This document shows, piece after piece, positions 1-6,491 of a stretch of DNA of 10,444 nt. Below the pieces are notes generated by a model, which was not told the DNA's origin, searched no databases, and saw only the letters and a list, made by a program, of their open reading frames with translations. Each line of letters starts with the position of its first letter. The first letter of the stretch is position 1. This stretch comes from Bifidobacterium breve. Lineage in GTDB: Bacteria; Actinomycetota; Acidimicrobiia; Acidimicrobiales; Ilumatobacteraceae. The stretch spans positions 1 through 10,444 of the forward strand of contig CAMDBY010000046.1 of assembly GCA_945889575.1 (NCBI GenBank), written 5' to 3'. Both the position numbers and the translations under genes were made by a program.

Positions 1-1
1 G

Positions 2-214
2 CTTGAAGCCGCAACCCCATGGATCGGCAATGCAGTGGTTGCGTCAAGCGAGATGAAGAAGTGGCGTTTTGCCATTCCGAAGAAGTTGTGGCCAGATGCC
101 TGCTGGGTTGATGACTCTGGCACGTTGGCAATTGCCGGCGATGCCTTTGCCGGCCCCCGCGTCGAAGGTGCAGCTCTTAGCGGCCTCGCCGCGGCCCGCG
201 CCCTTCTGGCCTAG
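2..214 (+). CDS. FAD/NAD(P)-dependent oxidoreductase, C-terminal fragment (renalase/amine-oxidase-like)
   Basis: Reading frame 2 is open from the left edge to a TAG at 212-214, giving the last 70 residues of a protein that begins outside the window. The end contains AGDAFAGPRVEGAALSGLAAA-type sequence. This is the usual C-terminal FAD-binding signature of renalase-like and flavin amine-oxidase-like oxidoreductases: an acidic residue in a GDaf motif contacts the flavin, followed by a helix starting EGAxxSG. Upstream of it a KWRFAIPKK segment fits the substrate-domain strand before that motif in the same family. The substrate cannot be told from this part, and the N-terminal GxGxxG dinucleotide motif is not visible. 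It reads toward the surface-protein gene and is separated from it by 144 bases. Family assignment is from motif recognition; any more specific role would be a guess. Confidence 0.72.
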   Translation, partial: LEAATPWIGNAVVASSEMKKWRFAIPKKLWPDACWVDDSGTLAIAGDAFAGPRVEGAALSGLAAARALLA

Positions 215-231
215 CCCCAGCAAATCCTTCT

Positions 232-254
232 TCCCATTGGAAATCCTTATGGGA
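232..254 (+). terminator. Small hairpin after the oxidoreductase stop
   Basis: TCCCAT (232-237) is the exact reverse complement of ATGGGA (249-254). The 11-base gap can add two G-C pairs (239-240 with 245-246). It lies 17 bases after the stop codon, where a terminator would be expected. No T-run follows, so it is at best an imperfect intrinsic terminator. Confidence 0.25.
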
Positions 255-280
255 CATCAATCACACACCCCTAATTCAGG

Positions 281-290
281 TTTGTACAAA
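281..290. promoter_or_regulatory. 10-bp perfect palindrome TTTGTACAAA upstream of the surface-protein gene
   Basis: TTTGTACAAA is fully self-complementary and lies 68 bases before the chosen GTG start of the surface protein. It could be an operator half-site pair, or its TTGTAC part could serve as a poor -35 element. I cannot pick a matching -10 hexamer at standard spacing, so no promoter is called here. Confidence 0.2.
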
Positions 291-318
291 TGTTCTAGGA
301 ATTTGGTCTAAGGTACAT

Positions 319-339
319 AAGCCCCATTTTGCGGGGTTT
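319..339 (+). terminator. CCCC/GGGG stem-loop in the leader of the surface-protein gene
   Basis: AAGCCCC (319-325) pairs with GGGGTTT (333-339) over a 7-base loop, with one G-T wobble. It is 20 bases before the GTG start and is followed by only a short T-run. It may terminate readthrough from the oxidoreductase, or it may form in the 5' leader of the next mRNA. It would also disfavour initiation at the TTG at 329, which lies in its loop. Confidence 0.35.
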
Positions 340-348
340 CTACCTAAT

Positions 349-353
349 GGAGG
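349..353 (+). promoter_or_regulatory. Ribosome binding site GGAGG deciding the GTG start at 359
   Basis: GGAGG matches the anti-Shine-Dalgarno core and stands 5 bases before GTG 359-361. The competing upstream starts (TTG 329 and ATG 347) have no such site. From 359 the protein begins with two arginines and a hydrophobic stretch, as a Sec signal peptide should. Confidence 0.75.
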
Positions 354-358
354 CCACC

Positions 359-2845
359 GTGCGCCGTATTTCGTCCCTACTCATGTCCGTTGCACTTGTT
401 GCATCTGGTGTCGTGCTAACCACCTCGGTAGCCAGTGCTGCCCCCGGCGATGTAACCCAGAACACATCTGCCGTCATTGCGCCATCCGTAATCGCCGGCG
501 CAACACCCACCCGCCTGGTTCGTCTGCCAAAGACAGATTCATTTCTTGCGTTTGGTCGAGTCCAAGCAACTGCTGGTGCGCATAACTATCTATGGAAGGT
601 CAAGAACGATCTCACTATTGATGCAACATTTGGTGCAGTCGATCTTGGTGACGAATTTGCCTACCCAACATCAGCGCAATCGAATTGTGTTTCTTCAGGC
701 GCATCTACCAACTGTGGAAATGCAACAGTCATAGTCAGCGAAACTCAAGACAAGTACGCAATTCTGTACACACGTTCATTAAAGGGAGCTACAGGCAGTT
801 TGGATCAATCGGTTCTTAGTTTTGCAATAGGTTCACTTTCCACAGGCGCGGTTACCGCTCGTTCTGTGTTCTTAACAAGCGTTGACCTCAGTCTTGGTTC
901 TACCGTTGCGAATTATTCTGCATATTCATCCACTGAAATAGGAAGAGATCAGTGCGTCGCGGGTACCGGAGCAACTAAAGATTCGGCGACACTCTCGTAT
1001 CCCTCGGTCAATAGTTCCTCCTTTCAGTTCCGACCAAATGGCTCAATCTTTTTCGGGCTTACATGCCGATACTCAAACTCAGCGGCAATCAACACATCAA
1101 ATCAAGCCGGTGTGTTGAAGGAATATACGACATCTCTTTTGGTAGGCCTCATCCCGTCAAATTCGTCCCTTGTGATTGATACATCATTTGGTACAAACGG
1201 TCGCGTCATAACATTTAACACAGACACCTCATGCGTCTCTGCGGGACCTGGTTCCAACAGCGTCGATAGCAGTGTTACTTCTCTCACATCTACGGCCCCA
1301 TACTTAGTAGTCATCAATAGTGAGTTCGCACGTTCCACAACGCTTCCCACTTGGCAAACGAACAGTTTGTATACGGGTTACGACGGCTGCAGTAGTGGAA
1401 TGAGCTCCGTGTACACACATAAAATCACGCCATACACGGCAAACGGAACAGCGCTGACGACCCAGACGATTGGTACCGGAGACAGTGCGTACGTGCCACG
1501 TTGGATAATCGACCCACTTGGTCGTTGGAATGGCCTATTTCGTACAATGGGAATGACACAAACCACCTCAGCTATCCGGCTTACCAATGGAATTCTCGAT
1601 ACAACACTTGGTACTAACGGACTCAAGTCATTGTCAACTCTCCCTTCAACAATCGTTGTCGGAGGCACAACAGTTCGTATGAACTACAGCATCCTCGGTG
1701 TTGTCAGCGCTGGAGACACTCTGTACTTCGCCGGTTTGGCATCAGCTTCCACAGGCACAAACATGAACATTTGCTCAAGTACTGCGACTATTACCCAGTC
1801 GTATTACCCGTATCTGTTGTCGTTTGATTCAGGATTGCTCACCACGTACGGAACAAGTGGCCTCGGAGCACCAGGGTCATTCAGCGCAGCCGAGAATGCG
1901 CCGTGCGCCGGCACATCCGCCGGAGCCTCGTATGTCGATGCAACTGGACGAACTGGTTACGTAACAAATGTCGCCACCCTCGGATCTCAAACCGCTGGAT
2001 TCCTCGGATTTACATGGGATGCAGCACAAGGTGTGACAGCAGGCAGCGATGGTGACATTGGAGTTGCACAAGTACCTACAACAACCACAGTTGCGCCAAC
2101 AACAACCACAATTGCACCCACAACAACCACAACCACAATTGCACCCACAACAACCACAACAACTGTTGCTCCCACAACCACAACAACTGTTGCTCCCACA
2201 ACCACAACAACGACTCTTCCCCGAGTAGCCGCTGCAGTGCGCGTCACGCCGAATCGCATCGACTCAGTGGTGTATTCAAAGAAGTTGCCAACTGCGGTAC
2301 AGAAAAACACTGCTCTGAAAGTTCTTTCTACAAAGGACGCGGCTCTTCTTGATATCCGTACTTTCACACCAAAAGTTTGTGTGGGTCTCACAACCAGCGT
2401 GCTTCTAGTGAATAGCGGTCGTTGCTCTGTTCAAATCATTGATCAGGAAACTAAAGCTGTTGTTCGCTCAATGAGCACAACCGTAAAGGCATCAAATGTT
2501 CGAGTTGGTTCTGTGCCAACTGTTGCCAGCCCAGTTATGTTCAAACAAGCATCTGCAGTATTGAATGCGGCAGGTATAGCTCAAGTTCAAAAGATTGCAA
2601 AAGCAGCCAAGAACGCAAGTCGAGTTGTTGTAATTGGTCACGCTGCCTCTCTCACAAATATCAGTCAATTCAGATTTGCAATTTCCCGTGCGCGTGCCAC
2701 TGCTGTAAAAGCTGCGCTTAAGAAAGCTGGTGTTACAGCAGCGATTGAAATCGTCGCTCAGTCCGGCAACCAACCAAATGCAACACAGAAGACTGAAGCA
2801 GCTCAGGCGAAAAACCGCCGCGCTGATGTGTACATCTTTCGCTGA
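359..2845 (+). CDS. Exported surface protein: delta-60-like region, Thr/Pro linker, C-terminal OmpA-like domain
   Basis: This is a predicted secreted cell-wall protein of 828 residues from GTG 359; ATG 347 or TTG 329 would add 4 or 10 residues. Residues 1-27 form a Sec signal peptide: RR, a hydrophobic core, then cleavage at ASA before APGD. Residues about 28-570 are rich in Ser/Thr/Gly/Asn with eight cysteines. They contain motifs like the delta-60 repeat: IDATFG (about 87), IDTSFGTNGR (about 273), LDTTLGTNGL (about 413) and TTYGTSGLG (about 495). The spacing is irregular and wider than in the standard repeat. Residues 573-622 are a Thr/Pro linker. Residues about 625-715 hold a small domain with a CVGL...GRC pair. 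Residues about 716-828 resemble an OmpA/MotB peptidoglycan-binding domain (GHA, SRARATAVKAAL, AKNRRADVYI). The usual GHTD aspartate is replaced (GHAAS), while the helix arginines and the NRR motif are kept. The role is unknown; a wall-anchored adhesin or structural protein is an inference. Confidence 0.85.
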   Translation: MRRISSLLMSVALVASGVVLTTSVASAAPGDVTQNTSAVIAPSVIAGATPTRLVRLPKTDSFLAFGRVQATAGAHNYLWKVKNDLTIDATFGAVDLGDEFAYPTSAQSNCVSSGASTNCGNATVIVSETQDKYAILYTRSLKGATGSLDQSVLSFAIGSLSTGAVTARSVFLTSVDLSLGSTVANYSAYSSTEIGRDQCVAGTGATKDSATLSYPSVNSSSFQFRPNGSIFFGLTCRYSNSAAINTSNQAGVLKEYTTSLLVGLIPSNSSLVIDTSFGTNGRVITFNTDTSCVSAGPGSNSVDSSVTSLTSTAPYLVVINSEFARSTTLPTWQTNSLYTGYDGCSSGMSSVYTHKITPYTANGTALTTQTIGTGDSAYVPRWIIDPLGRWNGLFRTMGMTQTTSAIRLTNGILDTTLGTNGLKSLSTLPSTIVVGGTTVRMNYSILGVVSAGDTLYFAGLASASTGTNMNICSSTATITQSYYPYLLSFDSGLLTTYGTSGLGAPGSFSAAENAPCAGTSAGASYVDATGRTGYVTNVATLGSQTAGFLGFTWDAAQGVTAGSDGDIGVAQVPTTTTVAPTTTTIAPTTTTTTIAPTTTTTTVAPTTTTTVAPTTTTTTLPRVAAAVRVTPNRIDSVVYSKKLPTAVQKNTALKVLSTKDAALLDIRTFTPKVCVGLTTSVLLVNSGRCSVQIIDQETKAVVRSMSTTVKASNVRVGSVPTVASPVMFKQASAVLNAAGIAQVQKIAKAAKNASRVVVIGHAASLTNISQFRFAISRARATAVKAALKKAGVTAAIEIVAQSGNQPNATQKTEAAQAKNRRADVYIFR
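2075..2224 (+). repeat. In-frame tandem repeats encoding the (I/V)APTTTT linker
   Basis: About 150 bases encode 50 residues of nearly pure Thr with regular Ala-Pro pairs. At DNA level two perfect 24-base units, starting AACTGTTGCTCCCACA, lie end to end at 2161-2184 and 2185-2208. An imperfect 27-base pair, starting ATTGCACCCACA, lies at 2111-2137 and 2138-2164. Periods of 24 and 27 keep the frame, so gain or loss of units would alter linker length without disrupting the gene. Such linkers commonly span the cell wall and are often O-glycosylated in actinobacteria; neither can be shown here. Confidence 0.9.
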
Positions 2846-2882
2846 TGTGAACAACCCCTAGTGGGTCGATAAAAACGTTGGG

Positions 2883-3854
2883 TTAGGCCACGGTTGCTAG
2901 TAGAGCGGCCGTGGCCTTTCGCATTGCGTCAGCGGTGATGCCCTTTGGCAATGCGTCGCATGCACGTTCGGCATCGGCAACAAACGCACGAGCTTTTTCG
3001 ATAGCTACTTCAACGCCACCATTCGTGCGGACAATCTTCAGCACCGTGTCGCGTTCTTCAACCGTCAAAGGCTTTCCAAGAATTGACTTCAGCGTGTCTG
3101 CGTCTTTGCCGCCCTTTGCCAACGTATGTAAAACAGGCAATGTGTACACGCCCTCTTTCATATCGTTGCCAGCGGGCTTACCAAGTTCTTCGTCAGTAGC
3201 CGTGAGGTCCAAAACATCGTCGACTATTTGGAACACCATGCCGTACGCAGTGCCATAAGAAGTCAGAGCATCAACAACAGCACGATCATGGCCGGCAACT
3301 AAACCACCAATACGAGCCGCGGTGGAATACAAGGCTGCGGTCTTGCCATCAATGGAATCAAGATACGAATCAACGGTGCGCTCGACGTTATATGTATGGC
3401 GCAATTCTTCAATTTGGCCCTCACACAGGCGACCAATTGTCCGTGCCAACAATGCGGCAACTTCCGTGCCAAGAGAAGCGGCGATTTCTGAGGCCTTTGC
3501 CAACAAAAAGTCGCCGGCCAAAATGGCTTGCAAGTTTCCCCATTTTGCGTTCACAGTCTCAACTCCACGACGCATGTCGGATTCGTCCATCACGTCGTCG
3601 TGATACAGAGAACCAAGATGAACAAGTTCACACGAAACACCGCCCGCAATAGCTTCCTCAGTTGCAATAAGGTCATTACCCACTTGGGAACCAGCAATTG
3701 CGAAAATAGGGCGCAATCGCTTCCCGCCTGCCGAGATGAGATGCGACGCAATTTCGGTCATATATGCGTCATTTGTGGTGACCGATGCCACCAGAGCCTT
3801 TTCCACCCGTTGGCGGTCGTTTTCCATAAAAGGCAACGAAAGAAGCGGCGACAT
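2883..3854 (-). CDS. Long-chain polyprenyl diphosphate synthase (trans-isoprenyl synthase)
   Basis: A 323-residue all-helical prenyltransferase of normal family length. It adds isopentenyl diphosphate units head-to-tail onto an allylic primer, most likely to make the menaquinone side chain, in the cytosol or at the membrane face. Visible signatures: GGKRLRP at 43-49 (substrate phosphate binding); the first Asp-rich motif DDVMD at 86-90 within LGSLYHDDVMDES; RRG at 95-97; GDF at 114-116; GKTAAL at 170-175; the second Asp-rich motif DDVLD at 212-216, followed by a GKPAGNDMKEGVYTLP-type segment. The Asp residues bind Mg and diphosphate. The LYHDD form, with small residues further upstream, resembles the actinobacterial long-chain enzymes (GrcC type); exact chain length is not deducible. 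ATG 3854 is preferred because LPFMENDRQRVE is the usual family N-terminus. No clear Shine-Dalgarno is seen, so the mRNA may be leaderless or nearly so. The frame stays open 95 codons further upstream, but that part lies antisense to clpC. It is divergent from clpC, with 99 bases between. Confidence 0.93.
   Translation of the reverse strand: MSPLLSLPFMENDRQRVEKALVASVTTNDAYMTEIASHLISAGGKRLRPIFAIAGSQVGNDLIATEEAIAGGVSCELVHLGSLYHDDVMDESDMRRGVETVNAKWGNLQAILAGDFLLAKASEIAASLGTEVAALLARTIGRLCEGQIEELRHTYNVERTVDSYLDSIDGKTAALYSTAARIGGLVAGHDRAVVDALTSYGTAYGMVFQIVDDVLDLTATDEELGKPAGNDMKEGVYTLPVLHTLAKGGKDADTLKSILGKPLTVEERDTVLKIVRTNGGVEVAIEKARAFVADAERACDALPKGITADAMRKATAALLATVA
2885..2917. terminator. Strong hairpin between convergent genes, inside the 3' end of the synthase gene
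   Basis: The arms 2885-2897 and 2905-2917 can form a 13-bp stem around a 7-base loop. Nine outer pairs are perfect (AGGCCACGG with CCGTGGCCT), then two G-T wobbles and two G-C pairs. It lies about 40 bases after the surface-protein stop and is followed by TTT on the plus strand. On the minus strand it overlaps the last codons and stop of the synthase and is followed, nine bases later, by TTTTT. It probably serves as a shared bidirectional terminator, although neither T-run is textbook. Confidence 0.6.
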
Positions 3855-3872
3855 AATCACGGTTTTTAGACT

Positions 3873-3905
3873 ACGGGTTCTGCAGGGGTACTCCCGTGCC
3901 GTACC
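3873..3905. promoter_or_regulatory. Interleaved inverted repeats in the divergent clpC / synthase promoter region
   Basis: The 99-base spacer 3855-3953 must hold promoters for both genes. It contains ACGGG (3873-3877) paired with CCCGT (3893-3897), and GGTAC (3887-3891) paired with GTACC (3901-3905). The second pair has a 9-base gap, which suits a dimeric regulator. Actinobacterial clp genes are often controlled by ClgR, but I do not see a match good enough to name that site. No -35/-10 pair stands out on either strand. Confidence 0.35.
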
Positions 3906-3939
3906 GATACACTTTCTTTCAATATCCACCGATTCCGAA

Positions 3940-3952
3940 TGGGGTGGCCCCA
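3940..3952 (+). promoter_or_regulatory. Hairpin enclosing the clpC ribosome binding site
   Basis: TGGGG (3940-3944) is the exact reverse complement of CCCCA (3948-3952) with a TGG loop. The only Shine-Dalgarno-like string for ATG 3954, GGGGTG at 3941-3946 with 7 bases to the start, lies in the left arm and loop. If the hairpin forms in the mRNA it would block ribosome access. An ATG at 3939 in the same frame would place this sequence inside the coding region, but it lacks its own ribosome site and is not part of the conserved ClpC N-terminus. Confidence 0.4.
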
Positions 3953-3953
3953 C

Positions 3954-6491
3954 ATGTTTGAACGCTTTACAGATCGTGCCCGCAGGGTTGTTGTCCTTGC
4001 CCAAGAAGAGGCGCGCCTTCTCAACCACTCGTACATTGGTACCGAGCACATTCTGCTTGGACTGATTCACGAAGGTGAAGGCGTTGCAGCAAAGGCACTT
4101 GAGTCTTTGTCCATCTCTCTTGATGCAGTACGTGCTCAAGTCGAAGAAATCATTGGCCAGGGTGGTTCATCACCTTCAGGTCATATTCCTTTCACTCCTC
4201 GCGCGAAAAAGGTTCTTGAACTTTCATTACGTGAAGCTCTTCAATTAGGTCACAACTACATCGGCACCGAGCACATCCTTCTCGGTCTTCTTCGCGAAGG
4301 CGAAGGCGTAGCAACTCAAGTTCTCGTGAAGTTGGGCGCAGACCTCGGCAAAGTTCGCCAGCAAGTTATTCAGTTGCTCTCTGGCTCTCAGGGCCCAGGA
4401 ACTAAAGGTGAAGCTGCCGGTAGTGCAGCAGCCCCAGGCAACAAAGAAGAAGCAGGCGAAAAAGGTGGAAGCCAAATTCTCGATCAGTTCGGTCGCAACC
4501 TCACTCAGTTAGCACGCGAAAAGAAACTCGACCCCGTCATTGGTCGTACTCGCGAACTTGAGCGCGTAATGCAGATTCTTTCTCGTCGTACAAAAAACAA
4601 CCCTGTTCTCATCGGTGAACCTGGTGTTGGTAAAACAGCAATCGTTGAAGGCCTTGCACAGAAAATTGTTTCTGGCGACATTCCTGAAACATTGAAGGAC
4701 AAGCAGCTCTACACACTTGACCTTGGTGCACTTGTTGCAGGTAGCCGTTACCGCGGTGACTTCGAAGAGCGTCTCAAAAAAGTTCTGAAAGAAATCAAGA
4801 CACGTGGTGACATCGTTTTGTTCATCGACGAAATCCACACACTCGTAGGTGCTGGTGCTGCTGAAGGCGCAATCGATGCTGCAAGCATTCTCAAGCCAAT
4901 GCTTGCACGTGGTGAATTGCAAACAATCGGCGCAACCACAACAGACGAATACCGCAAGCATCTTGAAAAGGATCCTGCGCTCGAGCGTCGTTTCCAGCCA
5001 GTCAAGGTTGAAGAGCCAACCGTTGCTCACACCATTGAAATTCTCAAGGGTGTTCGCGACAAGTACGAAACTCATCACCGCGTCACCATCACAGACCAAG
5101 CAATCGTTGCAGCAGCCAACTTGGCCGACCGCTACATCGCAGACCGTTTCTTGCCAGACAAAGCAATCGACCTTATTGACGAAGCCGGTTCACGTCTTCG
5201 CATCAAGCGCATGCAAACACCTCCTGACTTGAAGGAACTTGAAAATCGCGTGTCTGAAGTGCAAGAAGCAAAGAAGAAGGCTATTGAAGACCAGCGCTTC
5301 GAAGAAGCCGGCCGCTTGCGCGACCAAGAGCGTTCATTGCTCGAAGAAAAGTCTGAAAAAGAATCTGAAATCAAGGCATCTGGCATCAACTTGTTCGACG
5401 AAGTCGACGAAGAAGCCATTGCCGAAGTACTCAGCATCTGGACCGGTATTCCTGTCTACAAACTCACAGAAGAAGAAACTGCAAAGCTTCTCAACATGGA
5501 AGGTGAACTGCACAAGCGCATCATCGGTCAAGAAGATGCCGTTAAAGCTGTCTCACAAAGCATCCGTCGTACACGTGCCGGCCTGAAAGATCCTCGTCGC
5601 CCTAGTGGTTCGTTCATCTTCCTCGGACCAACTGGTGTTGGTAAAACAGAACTTGCAAAGACTCTTGCTGAGTTCTTGTTCGGTGATGATCAAGCGCTCA
5701 TCACGCTCGACATGTCTGAGTACATGGAAAAGCACACCGTCAGTCGTCTCGTTGGTTCTCCTCCGGGATACGTCGGCTACGAAGAAGGCGGCCAACTTAC
5801 TGAAGCAGTGCGTCGCAAGCCATTCTCTGTTGTTCTGTTCGACGAAATTGAAAAGGCTCACCCCGACGTGTTCAACACGTTGTTGCAAATCCTTGAAGAA
5901 GGTCGTCTCACCGACAGCCAAGGCCGCAGTGTTGACTTCCGTAATACCGTCATCATCATGACAAGCAACTTGGGTACTCAAGACTTGCGTAAAGCAAATC
6001 TTGGTTTCACCACTGGTGATCAAGCTGTTTCATACGAGCGCATGAAAGACAAAGTCAACGACGCATTGAAGTTGCACTTCCGTCCAGAATTCTTGAACCG
6101 TATTGACGAAACAATTGTGTTCCATGAATTGGCTAGAGCTGAAGTTGTTCAAATGGTTGACATGATGATCAAGCGCCTCACCGGCCAACTTGAATCGCAA
6201 GGTCTTGGTCTCGAACTCACGCAGTCAGCAAAAGAGTTCCTGGCAGAGGTTGGGTACGACCCGCAGATGGGTGCACGTCCTTTGCGTCGCGCCATTCAGC
6301 GTCAAATCGAAGATCAACTATCTGAAAAGATTTTGTACAAGCAATTCACCGCTGGCCAGATCATCGTTGTTGACACAGAAGATGACCCAGACAATGTCGG
6401 TAAGCGTCGTATGACCTTCCTCGCTGTTGAAGGAATCGTTGCACCAAGCGAGTCTCCACTCGCTGGTGACACTGTTGCTCCTGTCGAGTGA
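3954..6491 (+). CDS. clpC: ATP-dependent Clp protease, ATP-binding subunit ClpC (AAA+ unfoldase)
   Basis: An 845-residue cytosolic Hsp100 unfoldase that forms hexamers, unfolds proteins using ATP and threads them into ClpP. In order: a double Clp N-terminal repeat (about 1-145, each with an IGTEHILLGL motif); a Gly/Ala/Lys/Glu linker (about 146-172); AAA module 1 with Walker A GEPGVGKT (221-228), Walker B ending FIDE (290-293) and ALERRF (342-347); a UVR-type coiled-coil middle domain (about 425-465); AAA module 2 with Walker A GPTGVGKT (558-565), Walker B VVLFDE (626-631) and FRPEFLNR (709-716); sensor 2 GARPLRR (773-779). The NLGF tripeptide loop (683-685) matches the ClpP-docking loop, so a proteolytic role rather than a ClpB-type disaggregase is expected. 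ATG 3954 is chosen because MFERFTDRAR is the invariant actinobacterial start; ATG 3939 would add five residues. Length is normal and nothing is missing. It heads the run clpC-lipoprotein-radA, and its stop overlaps the next start. Confidence 0.97.
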   Translation: MFERFTDRARRVVVLAQEEARLLNHSYIGTEHILLGLIHEGEGVAAKALESLSISLDAVRAQVEEIIGQGGSSPSGHIPFTPRAKKVLELSLREALQLGHNYIGTEHILLGLLREGEGVATQVLVKLGADLGKVRQQVIQLLSGSQGPGTKGEAAGSAAAPGNKEEAGEKGGSQILDQFGRNLTQLAREKKLDPVIGRTRELERVMQILSRRTKNNPVLIGEPGVGKTAIVEGLAQKIVSGDIPETLKDKQLYTLDLGALVAGSRYRGDFEERLKKVLKEIKTRGDIVLFIDEIHTLVGAGAAEGAIDAASILKPMLARGELQTIGATTTDEYRKHLEKDPALERRFQPVKVEEPTVAHTIEILKGVRDKYETHHRVTITDQAIVAAANLADRYIADRFLPDKAIDLIDEAGSRLRIKRMQTPPDLKELENRVSEVQEAKKKAIEDQRFEEAGRLRDQERSLLEEKSEKESEIKASGINLFDEVDEEAIAEVLSIWTGIPVYKLTEEETAKLLNMEGELHKRIIGQEDAVKAVSQSIRRTRAGLKDPRRPSGSFIFLGPTGVGKTELAKTLAEFLFGDDQALITLDMSEYMEKHTVSRLVGSPPGYVGYEEGGQLTEAVRRKPFSVVLFDEIEKAHPDVFNTLLQILEEGRLTDSQGRSVDFRNTVIIMTSNLGTQDLRKANLGFTTGDQAVSYERMKDKVNDALKLHFRPEFLNRIDETIVFHELARAEVVQMVDMMIKRLTGQLESQGLGLELTQSAKEFLAEVGYDPQMGARPLRRAIQRQIEDQLSEKILYKQFTAGQIIVVDTEDDPDNVGKRRMTFLAVEGIVAPSESPLAGDTVAPVE

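Noticed and set aside
69..311. Plus-strand 80-codon frame over the oxidoreductase end and spacer
   Set aside because: It overlaps the oxidoreductase end in another frame, has no domain or ribosome site and ends in low-quality sequence.
329..358. TTG 329 or ATG 347 as the start of the surface protein
   Set aside because: TTG 329 sits in a hairpin loop and neither codon has a ribosome site. GGAGG at ideal spacing marks GTG 359, which also gives a standard signal peptide.
2075..2224. Possible CRISPR array
   Set aside because: The units are contiguous, in frame and lack unique spacers, so this is a protein repeat.
1987..2391. Minus-strand frame with long Val runs
   Set aside because: The Val runs are the complement of the Thr-coding repeat, so this is an artefact of the repeat and not a gene.
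2853..2884. AACCC / GGGTT inverted repeat in the convergent spacer
   Set aside because: Five pairs across a 22-base gap is weak, and the stronger hairpin at 2885-2917 explains the site better.
3855..4139. 95-residue N-terminal extension of the polyprenyl synthase frame
   Set aside because: It runs antisense through the clpC start. The conserved family N-terminus begins at ATG 3854, and the extension shows no recognisable motif.
4509..5099. Cys-rich 196-codon minus-strand frame inside clpC
   Set aside because: It is the antisense shadow of a highly conserved gene whose codon bias removes stops on the other strand. It has no ribosome site and no domain.
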